A program made the position numbers and the translations under genes. From CAZEAN01 sp964510225 (GTDB lineage: Bacteria; Planctomycetota; Planctomycetia; Isosphaerales; Isosphaeraceae): a stretch of DNA of 32,855 nt. The stretch lies in contig CAZEAN010000068.1 of assembly GCA_964510225.1 (NCBI GenBank), positions 1 to 32,855 on the forward strand, read 5' to 3'. Shown piece after piece: positions 25,338-32,602 of this stretch; within the stretch, counting starts at the first letter, position 1, and each line of letters begins with the position of its first letter. Under the pieces are notes generated by a model. That model was not told the origin of the DNA, ran no database searches, and worked only from the letters and a program-made list of their open reading frames with translations.

Positions 25338-26021
25338 TTAGAATGCAACCCGCGGGAAGATCTGATCGACAGGGTGTTCGAAGCCCGGCAGAACAGCGCC
25401 ACCGTCGAGAGTATCACCTGGGTGGAGGATGCGTGCGGGGTTCTCCGCGACTTCGTGATAGACGCTGACCGTTCGTGCTTTAGGATCAACATACCAGACC
25501 AACCGAGTGCCGGCCTGGAAGTACTCCTGGAGCTTCCGAGCCATCTCGGCGTTGGTATTTCCCTGGCTCAGAACCTCAACCGCAAGATCAGGGACGAGCG
25601 ATGGCACCGGATGGTCAGGTCGTTTGCCTTCCGGGAAGCGTTCGCGGGAGATAAAGCAGACGTCGGGGATCCGGACCTGATTCGGCAGGAGTCGGAGTGT
25701 TCCGGCTTCTCCAAGCACAATCCCGAGACTTCGTGGAACAACAAAATTGCTCAAGGCTGCAATGATGAGACAGGCGATCTCTGACTCCAGGTAACCCATC
25801 GTTTTGTTCACCAAGGTACCGTCGATGAGTTCGCAAGGGTTTTCGCTGATCCGATCGGCGTTGATCAGATCGTCAACGGTGGCAGTCCCGGGCGATGGCT
25901 GAAGGCGGACGCGGTCTGCCGGAATGCCTCCCAGGTGTTCGAGAAGTTCGGCGACCGTGCTTAGACGCGGGCCAGTGGCGACCTCAGGACGAGAGCCAAC
26001 GTTACCTGCAATCATGGCCAT
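25338..26021 (-). CDS. Uma2-family PD-(D/E)XK nuclease-like protein
   Basis: A 227-residue protein of the Uma2 (DUF820) family, restriction-endonuclease-like fold. Expected residues are visible: E64 in CELIDG, D120 in RIPDVCFIS, E149 in PDLAVEVLS, and the following K163 in ARKLQEYFQAGTRLVWYVDP. The N-terminal 50 residues (STVAELLEHLGGIPADRV...) are an extension seen in planctomycete members. Uma2 proteins are abundant in cyanobacteria and planctomycetes; their targets are unknown. It lies 52 bases after the last gene of the HTTM operon on the same strand and may be read from the same transcript. Convergent with the lyase gene. Confidence 0.9.
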   Translation of the reverse strand: MAMIAGNVGSRPEVATGPRLSTVAELLEHLGGIPADRVRLQPSPGTATVDDLINADRISENPCELIDGTLVNKTMGYLESEIACLIIAALSNFVVPRSLGIVLGEAGTLRLLPNQVRIPDVCFISRERFPEGKRPDHPVPSLVPDLAVEVLSQGNTNAEMARKLQEYFQAGTRLVWYVDPKARTVSVYHEVAENPARILHPGDTLDGGAVLPGFEHPVDQIFPRVAF

Positions 26022-26073
26022 TACACAGACCTAATATGGTGATCAAGCAGAATATGTGGTTGTTGGTTAGATG

Positions 26074-26457
26074 TCAGTCGCCGTCATGTAAGTCTTGGTC
26101 AGCAGGGCGCTCAACAACTTTGAAGGTATCGCCAGGTTGCCCGGGACCGTCGAGTTGAACTGTGGGGGATGGTTTCCGGAGCCGAGTTGGCTCGAAATGG
26201 AGCAACCCTCGACGTGAAGCACAGAGGAGGCAAAGGCGTTCATCAGGGGATTGAACGTAAATCTCACCCTGGCTGAGACGGTGGTAGGAGTTCTCGCCAG
26301 GGTGCATCTGATGACAGAATTCTCGATCGCTGCTCGGCTTGAGTGCGACGGACCAGCCGGGCTCGCGGAGAAAGATCCGAGGGACGATGGAATGATGATC
26401 ATCGTGCTCGGATGAGTTGGAGTTGTCGTCGATCGGTTCCCGGGGATCTCGGATCAT
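26074..26457 (-). CDS. Small protein coupled to HTTM gene, unknown function
   Basis: A 127-residue soluble protein I do not recognise. Its ATG overlaps the stop codon of the HTTM gene as ATGA (26457-26454), a strong sign of translational coupling and the main reason to accept it. The N-terminal 30 residues are polar and probably disordered (EPIDDNSNSSEHDDHH). The centre is a compact block with EFCHQMHPGENSYHRLSQGEIYV and ERLCLLCASRRGLLHFEP, containing three cysteines and several histidines that could bind metal. There is no signal peptide or membrane helix. It is the third gene of the unit that begins at 28213. Confidence 0.72.
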   Translation of the reverse strand: MIRDPREPIDDNSNSSEHDDHHSIVPRIFLREPGWSVALKPSSDREFCHQMHPGENSYHRLSQGEIYVQSPDERLCLLCASRRGLLHFEPTRLRKPSPTVQLDGPGQPGDTFKVVERPADQDLHDGD

Positions 26458-27617
26458 CGTCGAGACTTGCTTTTTTCGGGACGACGACGGCCGGTCTCGC
26501 CAATACTGGTGGCCGCGACGCTGGTTTCGCGGTTGGGTGGGCCGTCGGATAATGGTGTAGAAACTAACCCATTATACTCTTGATCTGAAGTCGCGGATAC
26601 ATCGCCCCCGCTGGCTGCAGGCGACTGCTCCCCGTTGATCACAGTCCCAATCCAAGAGCCTGAGAAGAACGCAACGTTGGCAATCATCATTGCAAGGGCG
26701 AATTCATAGAGCCCCATGGTGATTCCGATCGCCACGTGGAGCCCGAGCGTCATTGTGATCAGGAGCGGTCGGATCGGCCGGATCCAGACCAATACTGCAT
26801 AACTGAGTTCTAAGAACAACGCGATGTGAGTTGAAAGCTCGAGAAACTTGGGCCACTGCGCAACCCAGGTGAGATCGATCGGTCTGAATTCGGAATAACC
26901 CAGGAGACTGATGACCGCGACCCCTTCCCACCAGATCGGCGACTGCAGTTTTGCGAGACCTGCCATCAGATAGATCAGACAGAGGTGGAGCTGGATCAAC
27001 CGGAGACAGAGGTTTGCCGAAACCGTGGGCGTAGGTTCGCCGTTGGACTCGTAAGCACGCTCCGGGTTGTCGATACTCGGATTGCGTCCCGCGCGCCGTT
27101 TTCGGAGGAATCGATCGATCGAGAACGACTGGCCGCCCGCGCCCGTCACGGCGAGATAGAGCGTCAGGGTTGAGGCTGCTTGATCGAATCCAAAAATAAT
27201 GATTGGTGTTCGGCCGATCGTCGAGACCACGATGATCCAAGTTAAGACGCTTGTGACCCGAGTCCAGAGCCCTCCAGTGAACAAAATCAGGGTGAGCAAA
27301 GAGCTGAGGTAGACAGGGAGGATGAGGGCTTTGGGAAGCCCCAGCCAGAAGGTCCAGCCGGGACCAGTAGGTCGTCCGTCAAACGCCAAGTAGGATCGAA
27401 CGGAGTCGGCGTTTGCCCAACCATCAGGGCCGAGAAATGCTTGGAGATCGAGCCCCAGGATCCCGAAATTCCAGAGCAAGAGGAGTCCCAAACAGATCCG
27501 AATCAGACCAATTGGTCTGGGGTCCGCAGGTTGGAAAAAAAACGCGTCCCACCCTCGGATCGTTCCCATCACAAGGTCAATCATCGCTTGAATCGGACCG
27601 CTGATCAATCGTCGCAT
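26454..27617 (-). CDS. HTTM-domain membrane protein
   Basis: A 387-residue multi-spanning membrane protein of the HTTM group (related to the membrane part of vitamin K-dependent gamma-carboxylase). GGAG lies eight bases before the ATG. Features are FFFQPADPRPIGLIRICLGLLLLWNF at the first helix, GPDGWANADSV, a series of hydrophobic helices, and the block CLIYLMAGLAKLQSPIWWEGVAVISLL, where the K in GxxKL and the W pair are typical. The last 60 residues are polar and variable. HTTM proteins are thought to modify lipids or peptides, but bacterial functions are mostly unknown. It overlaps the upstream gene by 13 bases and the downstream one by four, so all three genes form one operon. Confidence 0.88.
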   Translation of the reverse strand: MRRLISGPIQAMIDLVMGTIRGWDAFFFQPADPRPIGLIRICLGLLLLWNFGILGLDLQAFLGPDGWANADSVRSYLAFDGRPTGPGWTFWLGLPKALILPVYLSSLLTLILFTGGLWTRVTSVLTWIIVVSTIGRTPIIIFGFDQAASTLTLYLAVTGAGGQSFSIDRFLRKRRAGRNPSIDNPERAYESNGEPTPTVSANLCLRLIQLHLCLIYLMAGLAKLQSPIWWEGVAVISLLGYSEFRPIDLTWVAQWPKFLELSTHIALFLELSYAVLVWIRPIRPLLITMTLGLHVAIGITMGLYEFALAMMIANVAFFSGSWIGTVINGEQSPAASGGDVSATSDQEYNGLVSTPLSDGPPNRETSVAATSIGETGRRRPEKSKSRR

Positions 27618-28213
27618 CGGTAGACTCCAATCTGACGTCGGGGACCGTCGAATCGGGGATCGTCGACGTCGATCGACTGGCCATTGGTCGCGGCTTCCAC
27701 GAGTTCCCCAGGACTCGGGTTCCGATGATCTTGAACGAAGAGGGTCACCGACTCACATCCTGGGTGGCTCTGGCAAAGATACCGAGCGACTGATTGTGCC
27801 CAACGGCTCTGACTATTCCCTTGATCGTCGCGCGGCGCTGCTTGTGAGTCCAAGGTCACGTGGTACGCGATGGCCAAGTGACGCTGGAATCGGAGTCGCG
27901 GTCGATGTGTAGTCCGGTCCGGAATCCGGATCGTCTCCGATGGTTGCTCACTACCGAAGTCGATTGTTGCGTAAAGGATCGGTGTTGGCGGAGCACCGTT
28001 TGTGTAGAACCGATAAGAGTATCCCTGATCAACAAGTCGGTGATAACCACGGAACTGATCGGCAATTTGTTGCTGAAGTGGAGAAGACGGCGGAGGGGCG
28101 AACGCACCTGCGATGATTGCCCCAAGGTGGCCTAGCGAGAGAACTGTAACCAGCTGTTTCGCCCCGTTTGGCCAGCCTCGACTTGTCCGGGTTTTGTGAT
28201 CTGTTTGGTTCAT
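27605..28213 (-). CDS. Single-pass membrane protein, first gene of the HTTM operon
   Basis: A 202-residue protein. The frame is open back to a GTG at 28390, but I chose the ATG at 28213, which puts a membrane anchor near the N-terminus (QLVTVLSLGHLGAIIAGAF, about 20-38) preceded by basic residues. The remaining part, outside or periplasmic, starts APPPSSPLQQQIADQFRGYHRLVDQGYSYRFYTNG and contains beta-rich sequence (TIDFGSEQPSETIRIPDR) and a few cysteines (YLCQSHPGCESV). The overall plan, one helix followed by a Pro-rich turn and an aromatic segment, resembles proteins commonly encoded beside HTTM genes (DUF5819-like), but I cannot confirm family membership. It overlaps the HTTM start by 13 bases. 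The ribosome binding site is weak. Confidence 0.7.
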   Translation of the reverse strand: MNQTDHKTRTSRGWPNGAKQLVTVLSLGHLGAIIAGAFAPPPSSPLQQQIADQFRGYHRLVDQGYSYRFYTNGAPPTPILYATIDFGSEQPSETIRIPDRTTHRPRLRFQRHLAIAYHVTLDSQAAPRDDQGNSQSRWAQSVARYLCQSHPGCESVTLFVQDHRNPSPGELVEAATNGQSIDVDDPRFDGPRRQIGVYRCDD

Positions 28214-28669
28214 TAGCGCTCTACGGACCTCTTGATACTGGGATCCTAGAAGTGCTTTCTCTGTTTGGAACTCGTTAAACTTTAACACGCCTTCCAAGAT
28301 CGTTAAATCGGCACTAGTTTCCTTATCTTTCTGTTTTGAAAGAGTCTTGATGTGCCCAAAACCCCAAAACCGCGCCGTCGTTCTATTCACAATTTATGAC
28401 GTAATTTCTCAAAAAGTAATTGTCACCACTTTCTTGCCTGATTAGAATCTGGACCGGCCGCATCAACTTTCACGATTCGAGGTCTTGAGGGTTTTGCGAA
28501 GAATATCGGTTCTGGGTTCCTTTTACACCGATGACCGATGTTCGCAGGATTCATGGCCTCGTTGAGGATTGGCCAGCTGCGTTTTTAATCCCGACACCGG
28601 TGAGCTGTCCTTTTTTCCACGTTTCCCGGCTTCCGACAGTCCGGCAACTTGACTCGGAGAACTGAACCA
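28214..28669. promoter_or_regulatory. Divergent intergenic region with promoter for the CYxx gene
   Basis: About 450 gene-free bases between the HTTM operon and the CYxx repeat gene. On the plus strand TTGTCA (28420-28425), a 17-base spacer, and TAGAAT (28443-28448) form a good sigma70-type promoter. This predicts an untranslated leader of about 215 bases before the ATG at 28670. The GTG-started extension of the minus-strand gene reaches 28390 but is not favoured. Confidence 0.55.
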
Positions 28670-29314
28670 ATGCAAGCTACCATGGTCATGCTCCTAGCCC
28701 TTGGCGGGCTGGGCTGCCATCACGGTCATACCGTTTCCCATCATTCTTGCTACGATTCGTGCTACTCAAGCTGCCACAGCTCTTGCTATGGCTCGTGCTA
28801 CTCAAGCTGCTACGGCTCTTGCTACAGCTCATGCCACTCGAGCTGCTACGGCTCTTGCTACAGCTCATGCCACTCGAGCTGCTACAGCTCCTGCTATGAT
28901 TCCTGCTATTCGAGCTGTTACGGCTCTTGCTACAGCTCTTGTCATTCAAGCTGCTACGGATCTTGCTACTCGAGCTGCTACGACGCTTGCTACTCAAGCT
29001 GCTACAGCGCTTGCTATGATTCGTGCTACAGCTCCTGCTACGGTTCTTGCTACAGCGCTTGCTACTCAAGCTGCTATGACGCTTGCTACAGCGCCTGCTA
29101 CTCGAGCTGCTACGACGCTTGCTACTCAAGCTGCTACCCGCCGATCGTCTCGAAGGCAATGCCTGTCTTCGGTACTGCCGTGCTGGATGTCCACAACGGT
29201 GGAAACGTATCGGCTGGAGGAAACGAAGGTGGCAATACTCCCGGTGCAGGGAACGAAGACATGATGAACGACACGATGGAAGAAACCATGATGTCGGAAG
29301 AAAACGACGGTTGA
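28670..29314 (+). CDS. Secreted CYxx tetrapeptide-repeat protein (33 regularly spaced cysteines)
   Basis: A 214-residue exported protein of unusual composition. GGAGA lies nine bases before the ATG at 28670; a TTG at 28649 is also in frame. The N-terminus is a short hydrophobic signal ending in GGLGCHHGH, with C16 as a possible but non-canonical lipidation site. From residue 27 to 158 the protein consists of 33 consecutive four-residue units of the form C-Y/H-x-S/A (CYDS, CYSS, CHSS, CYGS, CYDA...), with no break in register; the last unit is CYPP. A short linker follows (IVSKAMPVFGTAVLDVHNGG), then a Gly/Asn segment and an acidic Met-rich tail with MMNDTMEETMMSEE. I know no family with this pattern. 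Disulfide-linked solenoid, metal binding or a cross-linked wall protein are possibilities, all inferred. A monocistronic gene. Confidence 0.85.
   Translation: MQATMVMLLALGGLGCHHGHTVSHHSCYDSCYSSCHSSCYGSCYSSCYGSCYSSCHSSCYGSCYSSCHSSCYSSCYDSCYSSCYGSCYSSCHSSCYGSCYSSCYDACYSSCYSACYDSCYSSCYGSCYSACYSSCYDACYSACYSSCYDACYSSCYPPIVSKAMPVFGTAVLDVHNGGNVSAGGNEGGNTPGAGNEDMMNDTMEETMMSEENDG
28748..29143 (+). repeat. 12-base coding tandem repeat, 33 units
   Basis: Thirty-three uninterrupted 12-base units starting TGC-TAY or TGC-CAC, encoding the CYxx array. Higher-order copies are visible: a 36-base block of three units is repeated exactly at 28808-28843 and 28844-28879. Most differences between units are synonymous or confined to the third and fourth residue. 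This shows recent expansion by slippage or unequal exchange with selection to keep the cysteine and aromatic positions. Confidence 0.92.
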
Positions 29315-29365
29315 TCGACGTAAACTTAAACTGTTCGGTTTGTAGGATAACCGCCACTTGCGACG

Positions 29366-29397
29366 GGCCGACCCTACTTGGGGTCGGCCTTCTTTGA
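29366..29397 (+). terminator. Rho-independent terminator after CYxx gene
   Basis: Perfect nine-base-pair stem (GGCCGACCC / GGGTCGGCC) with a six-base loop followed by TTCTTTG, 51 bases after the stop codon of the CYxx gene. The rest of the interval to 29598 shows nothing else. Confidence 0.82.
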
Positions 29398-29598
29398 TAG
29401 TTGAACGTTTGGGGATGACGGCAAGGCGATCTTGAGAATGAACACCTAAGGGGTTCTGCTCGAACAACTCCCTATGCGAGGCGAGCGCGCCGGGTTTCCT
29501 TTTCTTGGATGCCAACTCGACCGGATCCTCGGATCGTGCCTCGACGGGACCAAGGGATGACCCTCAATCGCCGTATCTGATAGAGGATCCGAGGGACG

Positions 29599-30498
29599 AT
29601 GGACTCGACTGTGCGCCCCAATGAACAGCCCAATGCTCCGGCTCTGAACACTTCGATCTCTTCACCGCCGTCAGACCCCCAACAGCGCCTCGAATGGGCG
29701 ATGGAGCTTCTCGGAGAAGGAACCTGCCGGATGCTCGGCCTCTTCCGAGTCCCCGAGACGATCCTGCTCTCGGTGGTGATTCCAGTCTACAAGGAGCTGA
29801 GGACGCTTGAGACGATTCTGGAACGAGTCCGGGCCGTACCAGTCCGGAAGCAGATCATCCTCGTCGATGACGCCTCGACTGATGGAACCCGAGAGCTGCT
29901 TCAGTCTTGGTTGCCCGACGGCTCGAACCCGCAGCCCGACCTAATAATCCTCTTTCACGAGCAGAATCAAGGCAAAGGTGCGGCCTTGCGCACGGGGTTT
30001 GCGCATGCAACTGGTGATCTTGTGATCATCCAGGACGCCGACCTGGAATATGACCCCGCCGACTACCTCCGATTGCTTCAGCCGATCGTCGAGGAGAAAG
30101 CCGATGTCGTTTATGGTTCGCGATTCATCGGCGAGACCCATCGGGTTCACTTATATTGGCACTCAGTCGCCAATCGTGGTCTCACGCTGTTGTCGAACAT
30201 GTTCTCCAACTTGAATTTGACCGATATGGAGGTCTGCTACAAAGTTTTCCGTCGCGAGGTGATCCAGAACATCACCTTAAAGAGTGATCGCTTCGGGTTC
30301 GAGCCTGAGGTTACGGCAAAAGTCGCTCGGTTCCGATTTCCTCCTGAGGATGGCAAACGTCGAGGGCGCAAGTGCCGGATTTATGAGACTCCGGTCAGCT
30401 ACCACGGCCGTGGCTTCGAGGAAGGCAAGCACATCCGGCCAATCCGCGATGGACTCCGGGCCCTCTATTGTATTGTCCGTTACGCCTTCGCCGATTGA
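29599..30498 (+). CDS. GT2-family glycosyltransferase (DPM1-like)
   Basis: A 299-residue inverting GT-A glycosyltransferase. The catalytic domain starts near residue 57 (LSVVIPVYKELRTLETIL) and shows LVDDASTDGT (89-97), GKGAALRTGFAHATGD, the metal-binding QDADLEYDP (145-153) and YGSRFIGE. The order and wording resemble dolichol/undecaprenyl-phosphate mannosyl- or glucosyltransferases of the DPM1 type, which load a sugar on a lipid carrier at the membrane. It lacks the C-terminal membrane helices found in some relatives. A 55-residue N-terminal extension is Pro/Ser-rich and then helical. GAGGG sits only three bases before the ATG. After the TGA the same frame stays open and coding-like for 29 codons. 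Confidence 0.9.
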   Translation: MDSTVRPNEQPNAPALNTSISSPPSDPQQRLEWAMELLGEGTCRMLGLFRVPETILLSVVIPVYKELRTLETILERVRAVPVRKQIILVDDASTDGTRELLQSWLPDGSNPQPDLIILFHEQNQGKGAALRTGFAHATGDLVIIQDADLEYDPADYLRLLQPIVEEKADVVYGSRFIGETHRVHLYWHSVANRGLTLLSNMFSNLNLTDMEVCYKVFRREVIQNITLKSDRFGFEPEVTAKVARFRFPPEDGKRRGRKCRIYETPVSYHGRGFEEGKHIRPIRDGLRALYCIVRYAFAD

Positions 30499-30736
30499 CG
30501 GATCACCAACCAGCGCTTCAGCGATCCGGACGGATTGCGTGAATTCTTCGCCGAGTTTCTCCAACGCTCGGGGATCTCAGACTCGTAATAGTGAGTATCG
30601 GCCGAGTTTGGCCTCAGGTTGGCCCAGTCGCCGATTCTCAGTGAATCCTGTTGGTACCGAAGAGATCCCTCTTGGTATCCTCGGAAACGCTCGACGTTCA
30701 GACGATCTCGATCCCAAACTTAGAGGAATTACTCCC

Positions 30737-31048
30737 ATGAAGACTCTCCGCCTTTCCGATCTCTTCAAGCTCACTTCTCTCCTCCTCGCTGCAATCCTGC
30801 TCGTTGGCTGTGGCGATGGCACTGAGGATGCCGGTGACGCACTTGAAGACGGTGCCGAAGACGCCGGTAACATGATGGAAGAAGCTGGCGAAAAAGCAGG
30901 TGAAATGATGGAAGAAGCTGGCGAAAAAGCAGGTGAAATGATGGAAGCCGGTGTCCAAAAGACCGGTGAAGTCATGGAAGATGCAGGCCAAGCGCTTGAA
31001 GAAACTGGCCAATCGCTCCAAGAACAGGGTGACGAAGAAGGTAACTGA
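30737..31048 (+). CDS. Lipoprotein with 11-residue amphipathic repeats
   Basis: A 103-residue predicted lipoprotein. AGAGGA lies about nine bases before the ATG at 30737; longer frames reaching back to 30284 run through the glycosyltransferase gene in another frame and are rejected. The signal peptide ends in ILLVGC, a good lipobox. The mature protein is highly charged and built of units like MMEEAGEKAGE with a period of 11 residues (three clear copies, further degenerate ones before and after), ending QSLQEQGDEEGN. Eleven-residue amphipathic repeats of this kind form long helices in LEA-like and apolipoprotein-like proteins. The exact role is unknown. It is followed by a hairpin terminator. 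Confidence 0.85.
   Translation: MKTLRLSDLFKLTSLLLAAILLVGCGDGTEDAGDALEDGAEDAGNMMEEAGEKAGEMMEEAGEKAGEMMEAGVQKTGEVMEDAGQALEETGQSLQEQGDEEGN
30872..30937 (+). repeat. Exact 33-base tandem duplication within lipoprotein gene
   Basis: Two identical 33-base copies (30872-30904 and 30905-30937) encode the core 11-residue repeat; a third, diverged copy begins at 30938. Exact identity at the DNA level points to a recent in-frame duplication. Confidence 0.9.
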
Positions 31049-31108
31049 GCCGGCAGTCTGCTGTGTTCGTGATCGCCAGATCTTGAGTCGAACCGTGACG
31101 ACGATCCC

Positions 31109-31136
31109 GAGCCCCGTTTCTTCGCGAACGGGGCTC
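31109..31136 (+). terminator. Hairpin terminator after repeat lipoprotein
   Basis: Perfect ten-base-pair stem (GAGCCCCGTT / AACGGGGCTC) with an eight-base loop, 60 bases after the lipoprotein stop codon. Only a short TT follows, so efficiency is uncertain, but its position fits. The AT-richer bases from 31137 to 31351 should hold the promoter of the TIR gene; no clear hexamer pair was found. Confidence 0.65.
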
Positions 31137-31351
31137 TTGAAGAGCGCGACCGTGTTAAGGTAACTCGATCTCATCTGCTCTCGATGAGTTTCGATGACGA
31201 TGAATTGAATAAGTCTGATTTAAGTTGATGGTGAACGGTTGATTTTGATGCACGACCATCGGAATCGCTGGACACCAGCGTACGGTCCGTGTCCAATATG
31301 TGCCTGGATGTGCCGGACAATGATCGTTGTTGGAATGAAATAGCGATAGCG

Positions 31352-32602
31352 ATGCCAATTAAGGTCTTCTATTCCTACTCCCATGAGGATGAGCGCTATC
31401 GCAAGAAGCTGGAGAAACAACTCAGCATCCTCCAGCGAGAAGGCACGATCGTCGGCTGGCATGACCGCCAGATCGAAGCGGGGACGGAGTGGGAGGAACA
31501 GATCCTCAAGCAGCTTGAGTCGGCTCACATCATCTTGCTGCTCATTAGTTCGAGCTTCATCGCTTCTGATTACTGCTATGACAAGGAGATGACCCGCGCT
31601 CTTGAGCGGCACGAGAACGGTGACGCCGTTGTCATCCCGGTCATCGTGAGGCCGGTCGATTGGGAAACAGCGCCGTTTAGCAAGCTTCCGGTGCTGCCGA
31701 AGGATGGCAAAGCCATTACCAAGTGGCGACCACAAGATGACGGATTCCTGGACGTGGCACGCGGCATTCGCAAGGCTGCGGAATCGCTTCGGAATCGTCC
31801 CACAAAGCCTGGGAACCCGTTCACCTGGCGCGGCGGGATTACCGATCCGGAGGCGTTTTTAGACCGGGAACAGGAAGAAAGGACGCTCCGGGACTACCTG
31901 CGTGGCAAGCAGAACTGTCAAATCGTTGGCGCGCGTCGCATCGGCAAGACGTCGTTGCTGCGGCAGGTGGAGCGGATCGCCGCCGCGTGGATACCGTCGG
32001 CGGTGGTCGCCTACATCGATCTGCATGACCCTCGTTGCATTACTCTGGCGGGCTGGCTGAAGTTGGTGGCGAAGCGGTGGGGATGGACAGAACCGGCGTC
32101 GGACCTCGCCGACTTCGCCGACCGGGTCGAAGCGATGCGCGAGGCGGGCCAGGTCCCGGTGCTTTGCCTCGACGAGTTCGAGCAACTGGTTGCGCGGCCC
32201 GAGGAGTTTACACCTGACTTCTTAAAGGGGCTCCGCTCCTGTTCCCAGCAAGGGATGCCGATCGTCACGGCCTCGAAGCGCAAGTTGAGCGACCTGACTG
32301 ACCCAGGTGACGCGACGTCCGCCTTCTTCAATATCTTTCCACTCCTGCCGCTCGGCCGATTCAGCGAGAGGGATGCGGCCGACTTCGTCACCGTTCAACG
32401 CAAGGGTGTTTCTCCATTCACAGAGGATGAACGCAAGGCGATCCTGTCATTCGCCGGTGGTCATCCACTCGCCCTCCAAGTGGCGTGCTTTCATGTTGTT
32501 GAGTCCCGGCAGAACGGGGATCGTCTTGAGGCGGCACTCTGCCGGGCGGCGGACGACATGAACGCTCATCTCCCAGGCTCTTGGGCCAGCGATCCGTTAT
32601 GA
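31352..32602 (+). CDS. TIR-STAND ATPase, putative defence protein
   Basis: A 416-residue two-domain protein. I chose the ATG at 31352, just before the first TIR strand (MPIKVFYSYSHEDERY); an in-frame GTG at 31289 exists and neither has a good ribosome binding site. Residues 3-125 are a TIR domain; E79 in YCYDKEM lies where NADase TIRs carry their catalytic glutamate. Residues about 165-400 are a STAND-type AAA ATPase: Walker A GARRIGKTS (193-201), Walker B VLCLDEFEQL (270-279), a sensor-like TASKRKLSDL, and the STAND mark GGHPLALQ (369-376). No C-terminal repeat sensor follows; the protein ends 36 residues later. The downstream gene starts inside its stop codon (ATGA), so a membrane protein is its likely partner. 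TIR-STAND proteins act in phage defence through NAD depletion; this is by analogy. Confidence 0.88.
   Translation: MPIKVFYSYSHEDERYRKKLEKQLSILQREGTIVGWHDRQIEAGTEWEEQILKQLESAHIILLLISSSFIASDYCYDKEMTRALERHENGDAVVIPVIVRPVDWETAPFSKLPVLPKDGKAITKWRPQDDGFLDVARGIRKAAESLRNRPTKPGNPFTWRGGITDPEAFLDREQEERTLRDYLRGKQNCQIVGARRIGKTSLLRQVERIAAAWIPSAVVAYIDLHDPRCITLAGWLKLVAKRWGWTEPASDLADFADRVEAMREAGQVPVLCLDEFEQLVARPEEFTPDFLKGLRSCSQQGMPIVTASKRKLSDLTDPGDATSAFFNIFPLLPLGRFSERDAADFVTVQRKGVSPFTEDERKAILSFAGGHPLALQVACFHVVESRQNGDRLEAALCRAADDMNAHLPGSWASDPL

Noticed and set aside
28748..29143. Possible CRISPR array
   Set aside because: The repeat unit is 12 bases with no spacers and it codes in frame for CYxx tetrads; no cas gene is near.
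28686..29357. Long frames in other registers through the CYxx array, including a 187-codon Ala/Thr frame on the plus strand and a Ser/Arg/Lys-rich frame on the minus strand
   Set aside because: They are translations of the 12-base repeat in other registers and lack export signals; the CYxx frame has the ribosome binding site and signal peptide.
26374..29602. An 18-base identical string (GATCCGAGGGACGATGGA) near 26374 and near 29585
   Set aside because: One copy is inside a coding region on the opposite strand and the other at the glycosyltransferase start; flanks do not match and there is no sign of a mobile element, so chance in a GATC/CGA-rich genome is sufficient.
30496..30498. UGA as selenocysteine in the glycosyltransferase
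   Set aside because: No SECIS-like hairpin was evident directly after the codon and the family has no reason to carry selenocysteine at its C-terminus.
30284..30736. A 151-codon upstream extension of the repeat lipoprotein gene
   Set aside because: It overlaps the end of the glycosyltransferase gene in another frame, and the ATG at 30737 has its own ribosome binding site and starts a proper signal peptide.
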